A DNA stretch of 64,000 nt, taken from the NCBI RefSeq assembly GCF_001681715.1, contig NZ_LNWY01000001.1:1-64000 (forward strand). The letters are read 5' to 3'. The notes under the pieces were generated by a model. It searched no databases. It was not told where the DNA came from and saw nothing but the letters and a program-made list of their open reading frames with translations. Below, piece after piece: positions 9,583 to 18,708 of the stretch (its first letter is position 1; the number at the start of each line of letters is the position of its first letter). Source of the DNA: Tritonibacter mobilis. Lineage in GTDB: Bacteria > Pseudomonadota > Alphaproteobacteria > Rhodobacterales > Rhodobacteraceae. Both the position numbers and the translations under genes were made by a program.

Positions 9583-9594
9583 CTCATAAATGAG
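9583..9594. promoter_or_regulatory. Small inverted repeat upstream of FAD oxidoreductase operon
   Basis: CTCAT-AA-ATGAG lies about 95 bases before the next start, inside an imperfect larger symmetry (GGGAT at 9573 and ATCCC at 9601). It could be an operator or a short hairpin. No regulator gene is adjacent. Confidence 0.25.
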
Positions 9595-9688
9595 TATCTT
9601 ATCCCGGCCCGGTCACCTGACTGGAATCATTTCGAGACGTTAGAATTTAAGAGCCGCGCCATTCTCCGCGCGGCAGGAGATCCCATAA

Positions 9689-11176
9689 ATGAAGACATTC
9701 TCCAGACGAGCGGCCCTTGTTGGGCTTGGTGGCGTGGCGGGCTGGGGGCTGTCGCGCGGGCTGGGCGCAAACCTTCCCGTTTATGACGGAACCAAGCGGA
9801 TCACACAGCAAGCAGGTGAGAATTTTTTAAATGATGCCAGCGGCTTGTCTGAAACCCCAATCCATAAACACCTGATTATAGAACAAGACGCCGGGCAGGC
9901 ATTGATTGATGCGCTGCGCGCTGAGCTCAAACAGGCCCGCCTAGAGGGGCGGCCGCTCAATATCGGCGCGGCGCGTCACTCCATGGGCGGGCAAGCGATC
10001 CCTAAACAAGGCACCGCGATCACCTTTGACAATGGCACAGTCGAACTCGACAGCGCGCAGCAAACCTACAAGGCACACGCCGGAGCCCGCTGGTCGCAGA
10101 TCATTGCCGCATTGGATCCCGCTGGCTGGTCCCCCAAGGTCATGCAATCCAACAATGATTTCGGCGTCGCAGCGACGTTTTCGGTGAACGCCCATGGATG
10201 GCCAGTTCCCTTTGGCCCGATGGGATCAACCGTGCGCAGCCTCAGGATGCTTTTACCCTCGGGCGATCTGGTTACCTGCTCTACCACAGAAAACAGCGAT
10301 CTCTTTAATATGGCGATGGGAGGCTATGGTCTGATTGGCCTCATCATCGACCTTGAGGTCGAAATGGTGAAAAACACGCGTCTGACACCCTCCTTTGATC
10401 TGCTGAATGCTGCGGATTTCCCTGCGGCCTTTCGGCAGGCGGTTGATGATCCAGCGGTGACAATGGCTTACGGTCGCCTGAACGTCGAACGCGCCAGCTT
10501 CTTTCAAAAAGCCTTGCTCGTTACTTACCGCGAAACACCGGATCAATCTGATCTGCCTTCTGCATCCGGGTCAGGCTGGATGGCTCATGTTGCAAGCCGT
10601 CTGTACCGCGCGCAGCTCGGCAATGAGGCGGTCAAGTCCTTTCGCTGGTGGAATGAAACGCGGGTCGGCCCTGCGCTCGGCTCTGGTGATGTCACACGCA
10701 ACTCACTGATAAACGAGCCTGTCATTACGCTCGATGACCGCGACCCCGATCGCACCGACATTCTACACGAGTATTTCGTGGGCTTTGACGCTTTTGACGG
10801 TTTCCTCAGCGCCTGCCGAGAGGTGATCCCCGCCTCCTATCAGGAATTCCTGAACGTGACCCTGCGCTATGTGGCGCAGGATGAGCAAAGCGCGCTTTCA
10901 TTTGCGACCGAACCGAGGATTGCTGCGGTTATGTCCTTTAGTCAGGAGCTGACCAACCGCGGCGAGGCCGATATGGCGCGCATGACCCGCGACCTGATTG
11001 ACAGGATTATCGCGATCGGCGGGGCCTACTACCTCCCCTATCGCCCGCATGCGACGGTAGAGCAATTTGCCACCGCCTACCCCAAGGCGCGGAGTTTTGC
11101 GCAGGCAAAACGTGCGCTGGACCCTGAACTGGTGCTGCGCAACAATCTCTGGGACAGCTATCTGGATCGCCTATGA
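9689..11176 (+). CDS. Tat-exported FAD-linked oxidoreductase (VAO/FAD_binding_4 family)
   Basis: This 495-residue flavoprotein starts with a twin-arginine leader (SRRAALVGLGGVAGW), so it is probably folded with FAD and exported to the periplasm. Residues about 80-240 are an FAD_binding_4 domain (GAARHSMGGQA near 92, VNAHGW near 169, GGYGLIGLIIDLEV near 210). The C-terminal part resembles sugar-lactone oxidase or sugar-alcohol oxidase proteins, but the substrate cannot be named. The start follows AGGAG. The stop overlaps the next start (ATGA), making it the first gene of a four-gene coupled operon. Confidence 0.85.
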   Translation: MKTFSRRAALVGLGGVAGWGLSRGLGANLPVYDGTKRITQQAGENFLNDASGLSETPIHKHLIIEQDAGQALIDALRAELKQARLEGRPLNIGAARHSMGGQAIPKQGTAITFDNGTVELDSAQQTYKAHAGARWSQIIAALDPAGWSPKVMQSNNDFGVAATFSVNAHGWPVPFGPMGSTVRSLRMLLPSGDLVTCSTTENSDLFNMAMGGYGLIGLIIDLEVEMVKNTRLTPSFDLLNAADFPAAFRQAVDDPAVTMAYGRLNVERASFFQKALLVTYRETPDQSDLPSASGSGWMAHVASRLYRAQLGNEAVKSFRWWNETRVGPALGSGDVTRNSLINEPVITLDDRDPDRTDILHEYFVGFDAFDGFLSACREVIPASYQEFLNVTLRYVAQDEQSALSFATEPRIAAVMSFSQELTNRGEADMARMTRDLIDRIIAIGGAYYLPYRPHATVEQFATAYPKARSFAQAKRALDPELVLRNNLWDSYLDRL

Positions 11177-11583
11177 CTTTGCTTCAAAAACTCTCCCTTG
11201 GGTACTTCGTGGCGCTGATGATTGCCGCCTCGCTGAATTATATTCCCGGCCTCACCGATGAAGCCGGGCTGGCCTTTGGGATCTTTGCACTCGATATTTA
11301 TGACGATGCCCTGCATGTGGCTTCCGCGCTCTGGGCGCTGGTGGCAGCGCTCCTGTCGCACAAAGCGGCGCGCAGTTTTCTGATCCTGTTTGGCTTTACC
11401 TATCTCGGGGATGGGATATTTGGGTTCTTTACCGGTTACGGCTACCTCGACCTTGGAATTTTCACCAACGAGGCACTTGGGATGGAGATCTCGCTGCGCC
11501 GCGTGTTGGCAAACCTGCCGCATCTGGCATTGGGGGGGCTGGCTGTCTGGGCAGGCTTGCGCAATCTTGGGCAACCGAAATGA
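11173..11583 (+). CDS. Small integral membrane protein, unknown function
   Basis: This 136-residue protein is mostly hydrophobic, with about four membrane segments (near 8-28, 45-65, 68-90 and 112-130). It contains the string IYDDALHVASALWAL in the second segment. Starts and stops overlap both neighbours by ATGA, so it is translated with the FAD enzyme and the next protein. It may act as a membrane partner of the exported oxidoreductase; no family is recognised with confidence. Confidence 0.75.
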   Translation: MTLLQKLSLGYFVALMIAASLNYIPGLTDEAGLAFGIFALDIYDDALHVASALWALVAALLSHKAARSFLILFGFTYLGDGIFGFFTGYGYLDLGIFTNEALGMEISLRRVLANLPHLALGGLAVWAGLRNLGQPK

Positions 11584-12632
11584 AAACCCTACGGCGCTGG
11601 ATCAAACGTCTCGGGTTGCTGGCGGTGCTGCTCGCACTCAGCCTCAGTGCACCCGTTATCTATGTCGAGACCATGTGCAGGGGCAACGCCACGCCTGAGC
11701 CTTATCGCGCGCTGATTGAGCCCGCGCACCAGCGGCCTGAGACCCGCACGCTGATGACCTATCCGGAGTGGTACATCGTACACGCCTATGAAGATTACGC
11801 CGAGGTGCTCCGCACCGGGGATCCGCACGACTACGCCTATCTGCGCGGCATCGGAGGGTTCTGGTCGTCGCTCTGCGCCCTGAACGAAGAATCTTCCGCT
11901 TATGGCGAGGTCGATGGTGCAACCAAACAGATGGTCTATGTCATAGGCGTCAGCTTCACTGCTGAACTGGCCCTGAAAGCCGCTTACGAAGAAACGCTGG
12001 GGCGGTTCTTTGCGGTGATCCGTGGGTCTGAACACAGCCCGCTTGACCAGATCTCTGCCCGGCAGGCGGCCGATTATGCCACCTTCCTGCAGCAAGTCCC
12101 GTGGTACAAATGGCCGTTTCGCGATGATGTCGAAGAACTGAGCCAAGAAGCGACCTCGGCGCTCCGTGACCGAGAGCGCAATATCGCCCTGGGGTTGGAG
12201 TACCGTGCCAAAGCTGCCTACGCAGATCTGATCGAACAGGCTGTGGCGCAGGTCGGCGCTGATGCGTTGACCCTGCGGATGATTGTCCGTGGCGCGTCAG
12301 AGGCACAACTGCGGGATATGGACGGCGTCAGAATTATTCAGCAGCGCCCCGAGGGGATCGAGATTGAAACACCGCGCTACCGCACCCTGACCCATTTGCT
12401 GCAAAACATGGCCGCTCAGGGGATTGATGTGGTCGAAATTGCCGGAAACGATGACATCCTGCTGACGGCGCTGTCAAAAACACCAACCGCACCCGGATCG
12501 ATCATGAGCGCGCGCCGTCAGGGATTTCGGGACTATCGGCACCTGATTGGCCTCAAGGTCGCAGATCTTGCCGAACGCCTGCGCGATATGCCGGGCTCGG
12601 ATCTGACGCTGGAGCATATCCATGACTATTAG
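11580..12632 (+). CDS. Conserved-looking membrane-anchored protein, unknown function
   Basis: This 350-residue protein has an N-terminal membrane segment (about 8-28, LGLLAVLLALSLSAPVIYV) and a large soluble remainder. The string MTYPEWYIVHAYEDYAEVL (57-75) looks like a family motif, and paired cysteines occur at C34 and C100. The topology suggests a periplasmic domain. No catalytic fold is recognised. The start overlaps the upstream stop (ATGA) and the end overlaps the next gene by 11 bases, tying it to the FAD oxidoreductase operon. Confidence 0.75.
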   Translation: MKTLRRWIKRLGLLAVLLALSLSAPVIYVETMCRGNATPEPYRALIEPAHQRPETRTLMTYPEWYIVHAYEDYAEVLRTGDPHDYAYLRGIGGFWSSLCALNEESSAYGEVDGATKQMVYVIGVSFTAELALKAAYEETLGRFFAVIRGSEHSPLDQISARQAADYATFLQQVPWYKWPFRDDVEELSQEATSALRDRERNIALGLEYRAKAAYADLIEQAVAQVGADALTLRMIVRGASEAQLRDMDGVRIIQQRPEGIEIETPRYRTLTHLLQNMAAQGIDVVEIAGNDDILLTALSKTPTAPGSIMSARRQGFRDYRHLIGLKVADLAERLRDMPGSDLTLEHIHDY

Positions 12633-12930
12633 ATCGCTCCTTTTTGCCCTGCCACTCTTGTTGGCAGGGTGGGTATCGGTGCTGATCGCGGTTGCGCTCG
12701 TGACGGATGAAGCCCCCGCCTATGTGGTGCTGTTTCCCAGCGCCCAGCTTATGCAACACCTTCCCGCAGGCAGTGCCATCATCGCCGCATCACAGCTCAG
12801 CATAACCGTTTCCTCTGCGCAGCCGGGATACGCCAAGGCGCTCTATGCCAGTGGGGCGCGACTGGTCTTGCCCGCGGGCCTGCCCGGATGCTTGCCCCTG
12901 CCAGCGGGCTTTCGCAGCGCGACAAAGTGA
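12622..12930 (+). CDS. Small secreted or membrane protein, unknown function
   Basis: This 102-residue protein has one N-terminal hydrophobic segment (about 6-28), then a short alanine-rich exported region with one cysteine near the end. It overlaps the previous gene by 11 bases and closes the four-gene operon. It resembles no family I can name; support comes from the overlap, the sensible signal or anchor segment and matching base composition. Confidence 0.6.
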   Translation: MTIRSLLFALPLLLAGWVSVLIAVALVTDEAPAYVVLFPSAQLMQHLPAGSAIIAASQLSITVSSAQPGYAKALYASGARLVLPAGLPGCLPLPAGFRSATK

Positions 12931-13085
12931 ACCCCGCTGAGGTTTGTTCTAGTCAGTCCGTGGCCTCGCGTGATGTGATATTTGGTATACATGATACATT
13001 GTGAGTGCGCCTAAAACATTCTACCAATCCGGTCGCACGCCCAGCCCGATTCCCAGCTCGGCCAAAATCTACGGACAACTCTCCA

Positions 13086-15401
13086 ATGACTTTACGTCTC
13101 ACAGCCCTGTCGGGGCTGTCTTTTCTGCTGACCTCTACAGCACTTTTCGCCGCTGATTTACAACTCTACCACGAGGAAGGCCTGTCGACAGGAATTGCCC
13201 TGTCCTTCCCATTCGCCATCGAAGAGAACCGCGCCACCATCGCCCGGCTGTCTTATGGCCGGGACGAGGATCATAACGCTCAGCTCAGCATCGAGGCCAT
13301 GCGGCGCATGACCCTCGCCCATGGCTGGACGGTTGGTGTGGGGGTGTTTGCCGATAGTTCAACGGATGACATCGGCAATCGTTTCTCTCAGGTTGGCATG
13401 AGTGGAGATCTGCAGCGCGGGATCTTTCAAGCCAATCTGAACGCCTATTTGCCAGTCGGAACCAAGAGCCACGCAGACGCACGCCATGACGCCCTTGCGG
13501 AAATGGATGGAACGATCCGGTTCAAAGGCGGACGCAGCCTCGCGCTGCGGGGTCTGGATGCGGAAATGGGTGCGCGGTTTGCATTCTCTGCGCTGGGAGG
13601 CGGGTCTTTCGGCCTGTTTGGCGGTGGCTTCACCTTTGAACACAGCGATGGTGCATCTTATGACGGCACCTCCGCACGTGCCGAATTGGAACTGGAAAAC
13701 CTCTTTGGTACCTATCCGGGCGCATTGGTGCGCGCTGGCGTACGTGCCGAACGCGCCGCGGGCCGCACCGATAGCAGCGCCTATGTCTCGCTGAGCATTC
13801 CACTAGGGGCCAAACCCACCAAGACCACGGGAGAAAATGGACGTCCGCGCGCATCCAGCCTTAATCGCCTGACGCGCGACACCCTGCGCCGTCGCCGTGT
13901 CACCACCCGCGCCGGAGCCTATGGCGCAGCAGAAGCCGTCACGCTCTCCGGTCAAGCTCTTGGCGGTTTCACCCGCGCTAGCGAGGGCGACAATCTACAG
14001 GACGCGCTGAACACAACAGGCGCCAATGGTTTGGTCTTTGCGTCGGGGAGCTTCACCACCGCAGGCTTGACCCTTGCAAACGGTCAAACGCTTGTTGGGG
14101 GCGGCGGTGCCGTGACATTGCAGGCCGCAAATGGTCGCCAGATGGTGCTCGCCAACTCGGGCGCTGCGACCACCATTCAGGGACAGGCTGTTACGAGCGG
14201 ATCAGCAGATGCCACCAACGCTGAACCGGTATCCGCCATCCTGACCATGGCGAATGACAGCACCGCGCGACATCTGACACTGACGGGCGGCCTGCAAGGT
14301 ATCGCCGCACATGGCGCGGATACTGTGACCGTCTCAGATATCCATATCTCCGACACCCTCGATGATGCGGTTCATTTAACAGACGTCAGCAATGCCAGCT
14401 TTAGCGAGATTTCAATCGACAATGCTGGTGGCAATGGCTTTGCCGCGACAGGTGGCAGCAACATCGCGATCAGCGGCGCCAACATCGCTACACCTGGTGA
14501 AAATGGGTTTGAGCTGCGCAACATCGACGGGTTCAGCCTGCAAAATGCCCATCTCAGCGATATGGCAATCTGTGAAGACAACACCCTGTGTGAATTCAGC
14601 GTCTACAACCCCAATTCCGTCCCCAATTCCGGGGTAAATGCCATCGGCCTGACCAATGCCAGCTTCGACAACATCCGGATGGACGATGTCACTTATGGTT
14701 TCTTCCTTGCCTCGGAAATAAGCACCGCAGATTACGACTACACCATCACCCGCGGCTCAACTGATCTGAGCCTCAACGACATCACCATCACCAACAGCCG
14801 CCGAGAGGCCATTCTTGCGGTGGGGGTCGATGGGCTGGATATGACGCATGTCACCCTCGACAACAGCGCGCAAGATCGCGATATGGACCTCGTGGTGATC
14901 CAGTCCAGCGGGCGTGTCACCATGGAGAATGCCACTCTGAGTGGCGGTATCAACGGGCTGATGCTGGTGGACGCCTTGCGCCTTGAGAGTATCACCGAGG
15001 ATATGCGTTTTCGTAACATCACCATAAGTGACACCAGCCGGGCGGGGATCTTCCTGAACCCGATCCGAAACGTGAACTTTGAAAATATCACGGTGAGCAA
15101 TGCAGGCACCCACGGCATCTTCTTGCTCGGGGACAGCTGGGGCTACAATGGTGGGCCAATCACCGACGTCGAGTTCACCGATGTCACAATCGACAATGCG
15201 GCAACTGCCGGTGTGAACTTCTATGGGCCTGCAACCAATGTCAGCGGCAATGTGACAGTCCTCAATACGCCCGCAGATTGCAGCGCCGATACCGGGTCTT
15301 GGTCCGGCACCGCGCTCGACAATGACGCAAGCCACACATTGACTATCAATGGCATGGTGATGGGCACGGACACACTTGCAGATTGCACATCCCCTTACTG
15401 A
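13086..15401 (+). CDS. Inverse-autotransporter-like outer-membrane protein with beta-helix passenger
   Basis: This 771-residue exported protein has a signal peptide (1-22, ending ALFA-AD). Residues 23-242 show alternating beta-strand patterns like the inverse autotransporter (intimin-type, type Ve) barrel: GWTVGVGVFAD (80-90), RFSQVGMSG (99-107), FQANLNAYLPVG (114-125), AYVSLSIPLG (232-241). An arginine-rich segment (253-275, with RRRR at 268-271) follows the barrel. Residues about 300-760 are a right-handed parallel beta-helix with many asparagine-ladder repeats (such as NITISDTSRAGIFL and NVNFENITVSNAGTHGIFL). The model is an N-terminal barrel and a surface-exposed passenger. I start at 13086, where the signal peptide begins; an upstream in-frame GTG (13005) would put a polar leader before it. 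Confidence 0.75.
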   Translation: MTLRLTALSGLSFLLTSTALFAADLQLYHEEGLSTGIALSFPFAIEENRATIARLSYGRDEDHNAQLSIEAMRRMTLAHGWTVGVGVFADSSTDDIGNRFSQVGMSGDLQRGIFQANLNAYLPVGTKSHADARHDALAEMDGTIRFKGGRSLALRGLDAEMGARFAFSALGGGSFGLFGGGFTFEHSDGASYDGTSARAELELENLFGTYPGALVRAGVRAERAAGRTDSSAYVSLSIPLGAKPTKTTGENGRPRASSLNRLTRDTLRRRRVTTRAGAYGAAEAVTLSGQALGGFTRASEGDNLQDALNTTGANGLVFASGSFTTAGLTLANGQTLVGGGGAVTLQAANGRQMVLANSGAATTIQGQAVTSGSADATNAEPVSAILTMANDSTARHLTLTGGLQGIAAHGADTVTVSDIHISDTLDDAVHLTDVSNASFSEISIDNAGGNGFAATGGSNIAISGANIATPGENGFELRNIDGFSLQNAHLSDMAICEDNTLCEFSVYNPNSVPNSGVNAIGLTNASFDNIRMDDVTYGFFLASEISTADYDYTITRGSTDLSLNDITITNSRREAILAVGVDGLDMTHVTLDNSAQDRDMDLVVIQSSGRVTMENATLSGGINGLMLVDALRLESITEDMRFRNITISDTSRAGIFLNPIRNVNFENITVSNAGTHGIFLLGDSWGYNGGPITDVEFTDVTIDNAATAGVNFYGPATNVSGNVTVLNTPADCSADTGSWSGTALDNDASHTLTINGMVMGTDTLADCTSPY

Positions 15402-15411
15402 TAGAGAACAC

Positions 15412-15439
15412 CACCCCGATCCAAATTTGGGTCGGGGTG
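15412..15439. terminator. Bidirectional terminator between convergent genes
   Basis: CACCCCGA and TCGGGGTG, with an inner CCAAA/TTTGG, form a 14-position stem containing one T-G wobble between two convergent stop codons (15401 and 15448). Position and strength fit transcription termination in both directions. Confidence 0.6.
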
Positions 15440-15447
15440 CGCCATCC

Positions 15448-16590
15448 TCAGCTCAGTCGGCGGAGCAGCTCCAGCGACGGATCACCTGTTGCAGCAAGGC
15501 CTTGGCGGCGCTGATAGGCGCTGATGGCCTCGCGGGTTTTGGGCCCAATCACACCGTCAGCGGTGCCAATATCAAAGCCATTCGCCGTCAGCCCCTTTTG
15601 CAAGGCGATCCGATCAGCCTTGCGCAGACCATAGCGATCCGGCGGGAAGCTCGCACGCAGCGGCCCGCCCCCCGCAATCCGGTCAGAAAGATGGCCGACA
15701 CCGATGGCATAGGAATCGGAGTTATTATAGCGTTTCAGCGCCCGGAAGTTGGCCGTGGTGACAAACTGAGGCCCGCCGGGCTGTGGCTGAATAACCGACC
15801 CAGAGGGCGCGCCGGGACCATTTTCAGCGCCCCATTTCACCCCTTTTTGCCAGCCATTGCGAGACAGATAGGCCGCGGTCGAGGCCAAGGCATCACTGGG
15901 ATCGTCCGACCAGATATCCCGCCGCCCGTCGCCGGTGAAATCCACTGCAAAAGACAGGTATGACGTCGGAATAAACTGCGTATGTCCCATCGCTCCCGCC
16001 CAGCTACCGGTCATGTTTTGTGGGGCAATATCACCATTGCGTAGGATCTTCAGCGCCGCGATCAGCTGCTTTTCAAAGAGTGCGCCGCGCCGTCCATCAT
16101 ACGCCAGCGTCGAGGTGGAGGAAATCACCGGCACATTGCCACGCCGTTCTCCATAATAGCTTTCCAGCCCCCAAACGGCGGCAACCACATGGGCCTCAAC
16201 CCCATATCGGCGTTCAATCGCATCCAGCGTAGCGCGATGACGGGCATAGGCCGCGCGTCCCTTGCTGACACGCTCGTCCGAGACTGCAATCGACAGATAG
16301 TCCTCTAGCGTGCGGCTGAACTCGGTCTGGTTGCGATCTCGCTTTACAACACCGGGCAGATAGCCGGTGCCCCGAAACGCACGCGACAACAGATCCTGAG
16401 AGAACCCTTGCCGCGCCACGCGCTCACGGAAATCGGCAACCCATTTGTCATATCCTGCGTTACGGGCCGGGCGCAGGTCGGCGGCAAGCCCTGAGGCGCC
16501 GGACGGGCCGCTTGTGGTGCTCACCCCTGTGCAGCTGGCCAGCCCAAAAGCAGCAGCAACCGCACCGAATTGTCGTCTGTTCATGGACAT
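15448..16590 (-). CDS. Lytic murein transglycosylase, MltB type, with peptidoglycan-binding domain
   Basis: This 380-residue lipoprotein cuts glycan strands of peptidoglycan. It has a lipobox (GLASC, cysteine 20). The SLT_2/MltB catalytic domain (about 45-290) contains the WGLESYYG motif with the catalytic glutamate and MGHTQFIPTSYLSFAVDFTG. A C-terminal peptidoglycan-binding domain (about 320-375) carries ANGFDIGTADGVIGPKT. A GGAGG ribosome site precedes the start. It is a stand-alone gene, convergent with the beta-helix gene. Confidence 0.93.
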   Translation of the reverse strand: MSMNRRQFGAVAAAFGLASCTGVSTTSGPSGASGLAADLRPARNAGYDKWVADFRERVARQGFSQDLLSRAFRGTGYLPGVVKRDRNQTEFSRTLEDYLSIAVSDERVSKGRAAYARHRATLDAIERRYGVEAHVVAAVWGLESYYGERRGNVPVISSTSTLAYDGRRGALFEKQLIAALKILRNGDIAPQNMTGSWAGAMGHTQFIPTSYLSFAVDFTGDGRRDIWSDDPSDALASTAAYLSRNGWQKGVKWGAENGPGAPSGSVIQPQPGGPQFVTTANFRALKRYNNSDSYAIGVGHLSDRIAGGGPLRASFPPDRYGLRKADRIALQKGLTANGFDIGTADGVIGPKTREAISAYQRRQGLAATGDPSLELLRRLS

Positions 16591-16690
16591 GTTTCACCCT
16601 CCGCAAGTTTCAATGACAGGTTGCAGGAAATCCGCTTTACCGCAACCACTTGCACGAGATTTCGCCGCAAGGTGGCGGCGCAATGCCAAA

Positions 16691-16710
16691 GGGGGCGCCA
16701 AAGCGCCCCC
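16691..16710 (-). terminator. Terminator after the binding-protein gene
   Basis: GGGGGCGC-CAAA-GCGCCCCC is a perfect 8-bp stem with a 4-base loop, about 30 bases downstream of the minus-strand stop at 16739. A short T run (TTT) follows on the minus strand. Confidence 0.65.
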
Positions 16711-16738
16711 CTCACACAGGTATAAAAGCCTGATTGAC

Positions 16739-17812
16739 TTAGCTGTCGCCGCCAGATGCGCGCTTGGACAGCATGTTCATCACGTTGTTTGCGACTTTGG
16801 TGTAGGGCGGCCAGAACAGCTCTTCGGCAAAGAACTCGGGGTTTTCGTCGAGCATCGGGTTGGCGTCGACCAATGTGGTCGCTGCCACCATGCCAAGCCC
16901 GTTCACAATACGCTCTTGGACCTCTTTGCCGATAAAGTAGTTGGCAAAAATTTCAGCCGCTTCGAGCTTGTCGCCTTCGAGCGTCTTGGAAAAGTTGATG
17001 GTGTCGAGCCAGACCGTGCTGCCCTCATCAAAGTTCACGAGGCTCCAATTGCCGCCCGAAGCCACATGCGCGGATGCACCGGGACCATAGGATGCCACAA
17101 AGGCAAAATCATCGCGGAATTCCGGACCTGCACTCCAGAAGAAGCCGACCTGCTCATAAAGCGCCGTCAGGGTTTGCTGCAACGCACCATCGGCTTTTTG
17201 CATTTCTGCCATCTTTTTGCGATCGCCAGAGGCATCCTGAACTGCAAAGGGGGCCTCTCCCATTGCCATCAGCGCCAGAGCCACATTGGGCTGCACCTGA
17301 CCAGAGGTGAGCGAGATACGTCCGCTCCACTCAGGTTTCAGCAGGTCAGCGACCGATGCAGGGTGCTCGGACACCACGTCATCATTGGCCCAAATCCCAT
17401 ATGCACCCCCGCCAAATGGCAGGTAGAGCGGCCCTGCGTCGGACATGCCCATCTCAATAGCACTCAGCTCTGGCAGCAGTGCCTGCGCATTGCTCAACCG
17501 CGGCGAAGAGGTATCGATGGGCTGCAACAGGTTGGAGAACGGAACGCCCTCCATGTTGATGTAATTCAGCGTCAGGAAGGACACATCCACATCACCAGAG
17601 CGGATCACGTCAAACATCTGCTCCGGCCCCTCGGCGAGCGTGTCCATAACGCGCACTTCGATGTCGTAGCCTTGCTCCTTCAAGAGCGCATTGACTGCGG
17701 TGACTTCTTCGGGCGCGACATAACCGTCCCAAGTGAAAATGTTCAGATATTCCGTAGCCTGCGCCATTGTCCCGCCTAGGGTCAGCATAGCGCCAAGAAG
17801 CAAATTCCGCAT
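16739..17812 (-). CDS. Polyamine-type ABC substrate-binding protein (PotD/PotF-like), orphan
   Basis: This 357-residue periplasmic binding protein has a signal peptide (1-19, ending AMAQA-T). The mature start YLNIFTWDGYVAPE matches the PotD/PotF family, which binds spermidine, putrescine or related cations. I choose the start at 17812, preceded by AGGAG, over an upstream ATG at 17842 that would put polar residues before the signal peptide. No permease or ATPase gene is adjacent, so it must share a transporter or serve as a sensor. Ligand specificity cannot be read. Confidence 0.88.
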   Translation of the reverse strand: MRNLLLGAMLTLGGTMAQATEYLNIFTWDGYVAPEEVTAVNALLKEQGYDIEVRVMDTLAEGPEQMFDVIRSGDVDVSFLTLNYINMEGVPFSNLLQPIDTSSPRLSNAQALLPELSAIEMGMSDAGPLYLPFGGGAYGIWANDDVVSEHPASVADLLKPEWSGRISLTSGQVQPNVALALMAMGEAPFAVQDASGDRKKMAEMQKADGALQQTLTALYEQVGFFWSAGPEFRDDFAFVASYGPGASAHVASGGNWSLVNFDEGSTVWLDTINFSKTLEGDKLEAAEIFANYFIGKEVQERIVNGLGMVAATTLVDANPMLDENPEFFAEELFWPPYTKVANNVMNMLSKRASGGDS

Positions 17813-18053
17813 GTGAGAGAACTCCTGTCTAAATAAATCCACCCGCCGCCCTCAATATGGCAGCAGTGCTGGCTGCAAGGTCGCTGGGAGGTATGAACAG
17901 GACGTGAATCCGACCCGCTAAGGCCCGGAAATACATGATGCAATTTAGACAAGTTACGGGCGATTTGCGCAATCAACCCACGCGGCTAGCGCCCGTGGTG
18001 GAGCACATAAAGCAACGGCGCGCATGTTCACTGCGCGGCACCAGCTACGTCTT

Positions 18054-18080
18054 GGGTTGGCGGAGCCTGCCCGCCAACCC
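18054..18080. repeat. Strong inverted repeat in the 17813-18114 gap
   Basis: GGGTTGGCGG and CCGCCAACCC form a perfect 10-bp stem with a 7-base loop, 35 bases downstream of the minus-strand FKBP gene. It lacks a T tract on either side, so it may be a weak terminator or mRNA-end stabiliser. The rest of the 302-base gap holds only the upstream region of the binding-protein gene, with no visible gene. Confidence 0.5.
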
Positions 18081-18114
18081 GTAAAGTCATATCAGATCAA
18101 ACATCTTGGGGCGC

Positions 18115-18543
18115 TTAGGCGATCGCCACAAGTTCCACGTCAAAGACCAGATCCTGACCGGCCAGACGATGGTTGGCATCCAGCGTCACGCTCGCCTCAT
18201 CGACTTCGATCACAGTCACCGGCAATACCTGCCCTTCGGGCGTCTGCATCTGCAGCATGGTGCCGATCTCAAGCGGGATATCATCCGGGATACCTTCGCG
18301 CGGCACAGCCTGACGCGCCGATGGGTTTACCGGGCCGTATGCGTCCTCGCAGGCGATCTCCAGCGTCTTCTTATCGCCTTCGGCCATCTCCAGCATGCCT
18401 TCGTCCATGCCCTTGATGACATGGCCGGCACCAACAGTGAACTCGAGCGGGTCACGCCCTTCGGAACTGTCAAAGACGGTGCCGTCTGTCAGCTTGCCTG
18501 TGTAGTGAATGCGAACCGTGTCGCCATTTTTTACCGCGGTCAT
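18115..18543 (-). CDS. FKBP-type peptidyl-prolyl isomerase (SlyD-like)
   Basis: This 142-residue cytoplasmic folding helper begins with the FKBP strand VRIHYTGKLTDGTVFDSSEG, carries GHVIKGMDEGMLEMAEGDKK, and has an inserted chaperone flap (about 70-125) as in SlyD. The histidine-rich metal-binding tail of E. coli SlyD is absent. The start at 18543 follows a GGGGGT ribosome site; an upstream ATG at 18582 would add 13 unlikely residues. It is a stand-alone gene. Confidence 0.92.
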   Translation of the reverse strand: MTAVKNGDTVRIHYTGKLTDGTVFDSSEGRDPLEFTVGAGHVIKGMDEGMLEMAEGDKKTLEIACEDAYGPVNPSARQAVPREGIPDDIPLEIGTMLQMQTPEGQVLPVTVIEVDEASVTLDANHRLAGQDLVFDVELVAIA

Positions 18544-18708
18544 GATGACCCCCTTTCGGGTTCTCAGGTGTATTTCAGGCACGCAGGCCCAATGATAGCG
18601 CGCACCCTAACGGCCATGGCGCGAGAGTAAACCCGTACCAACACAATTTAGCCCATTGAGACCAGCGCTGCTTGTGGCAGGTTTCCCCTTCATACGGGAG
18701 GGCTCTGA

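Noticed and set aside
16445-17779. 444-codon plus-strand frame opposite the binding protein
   Set aside because: It spans two minus-strand genes and the terminator between them and has no family features.
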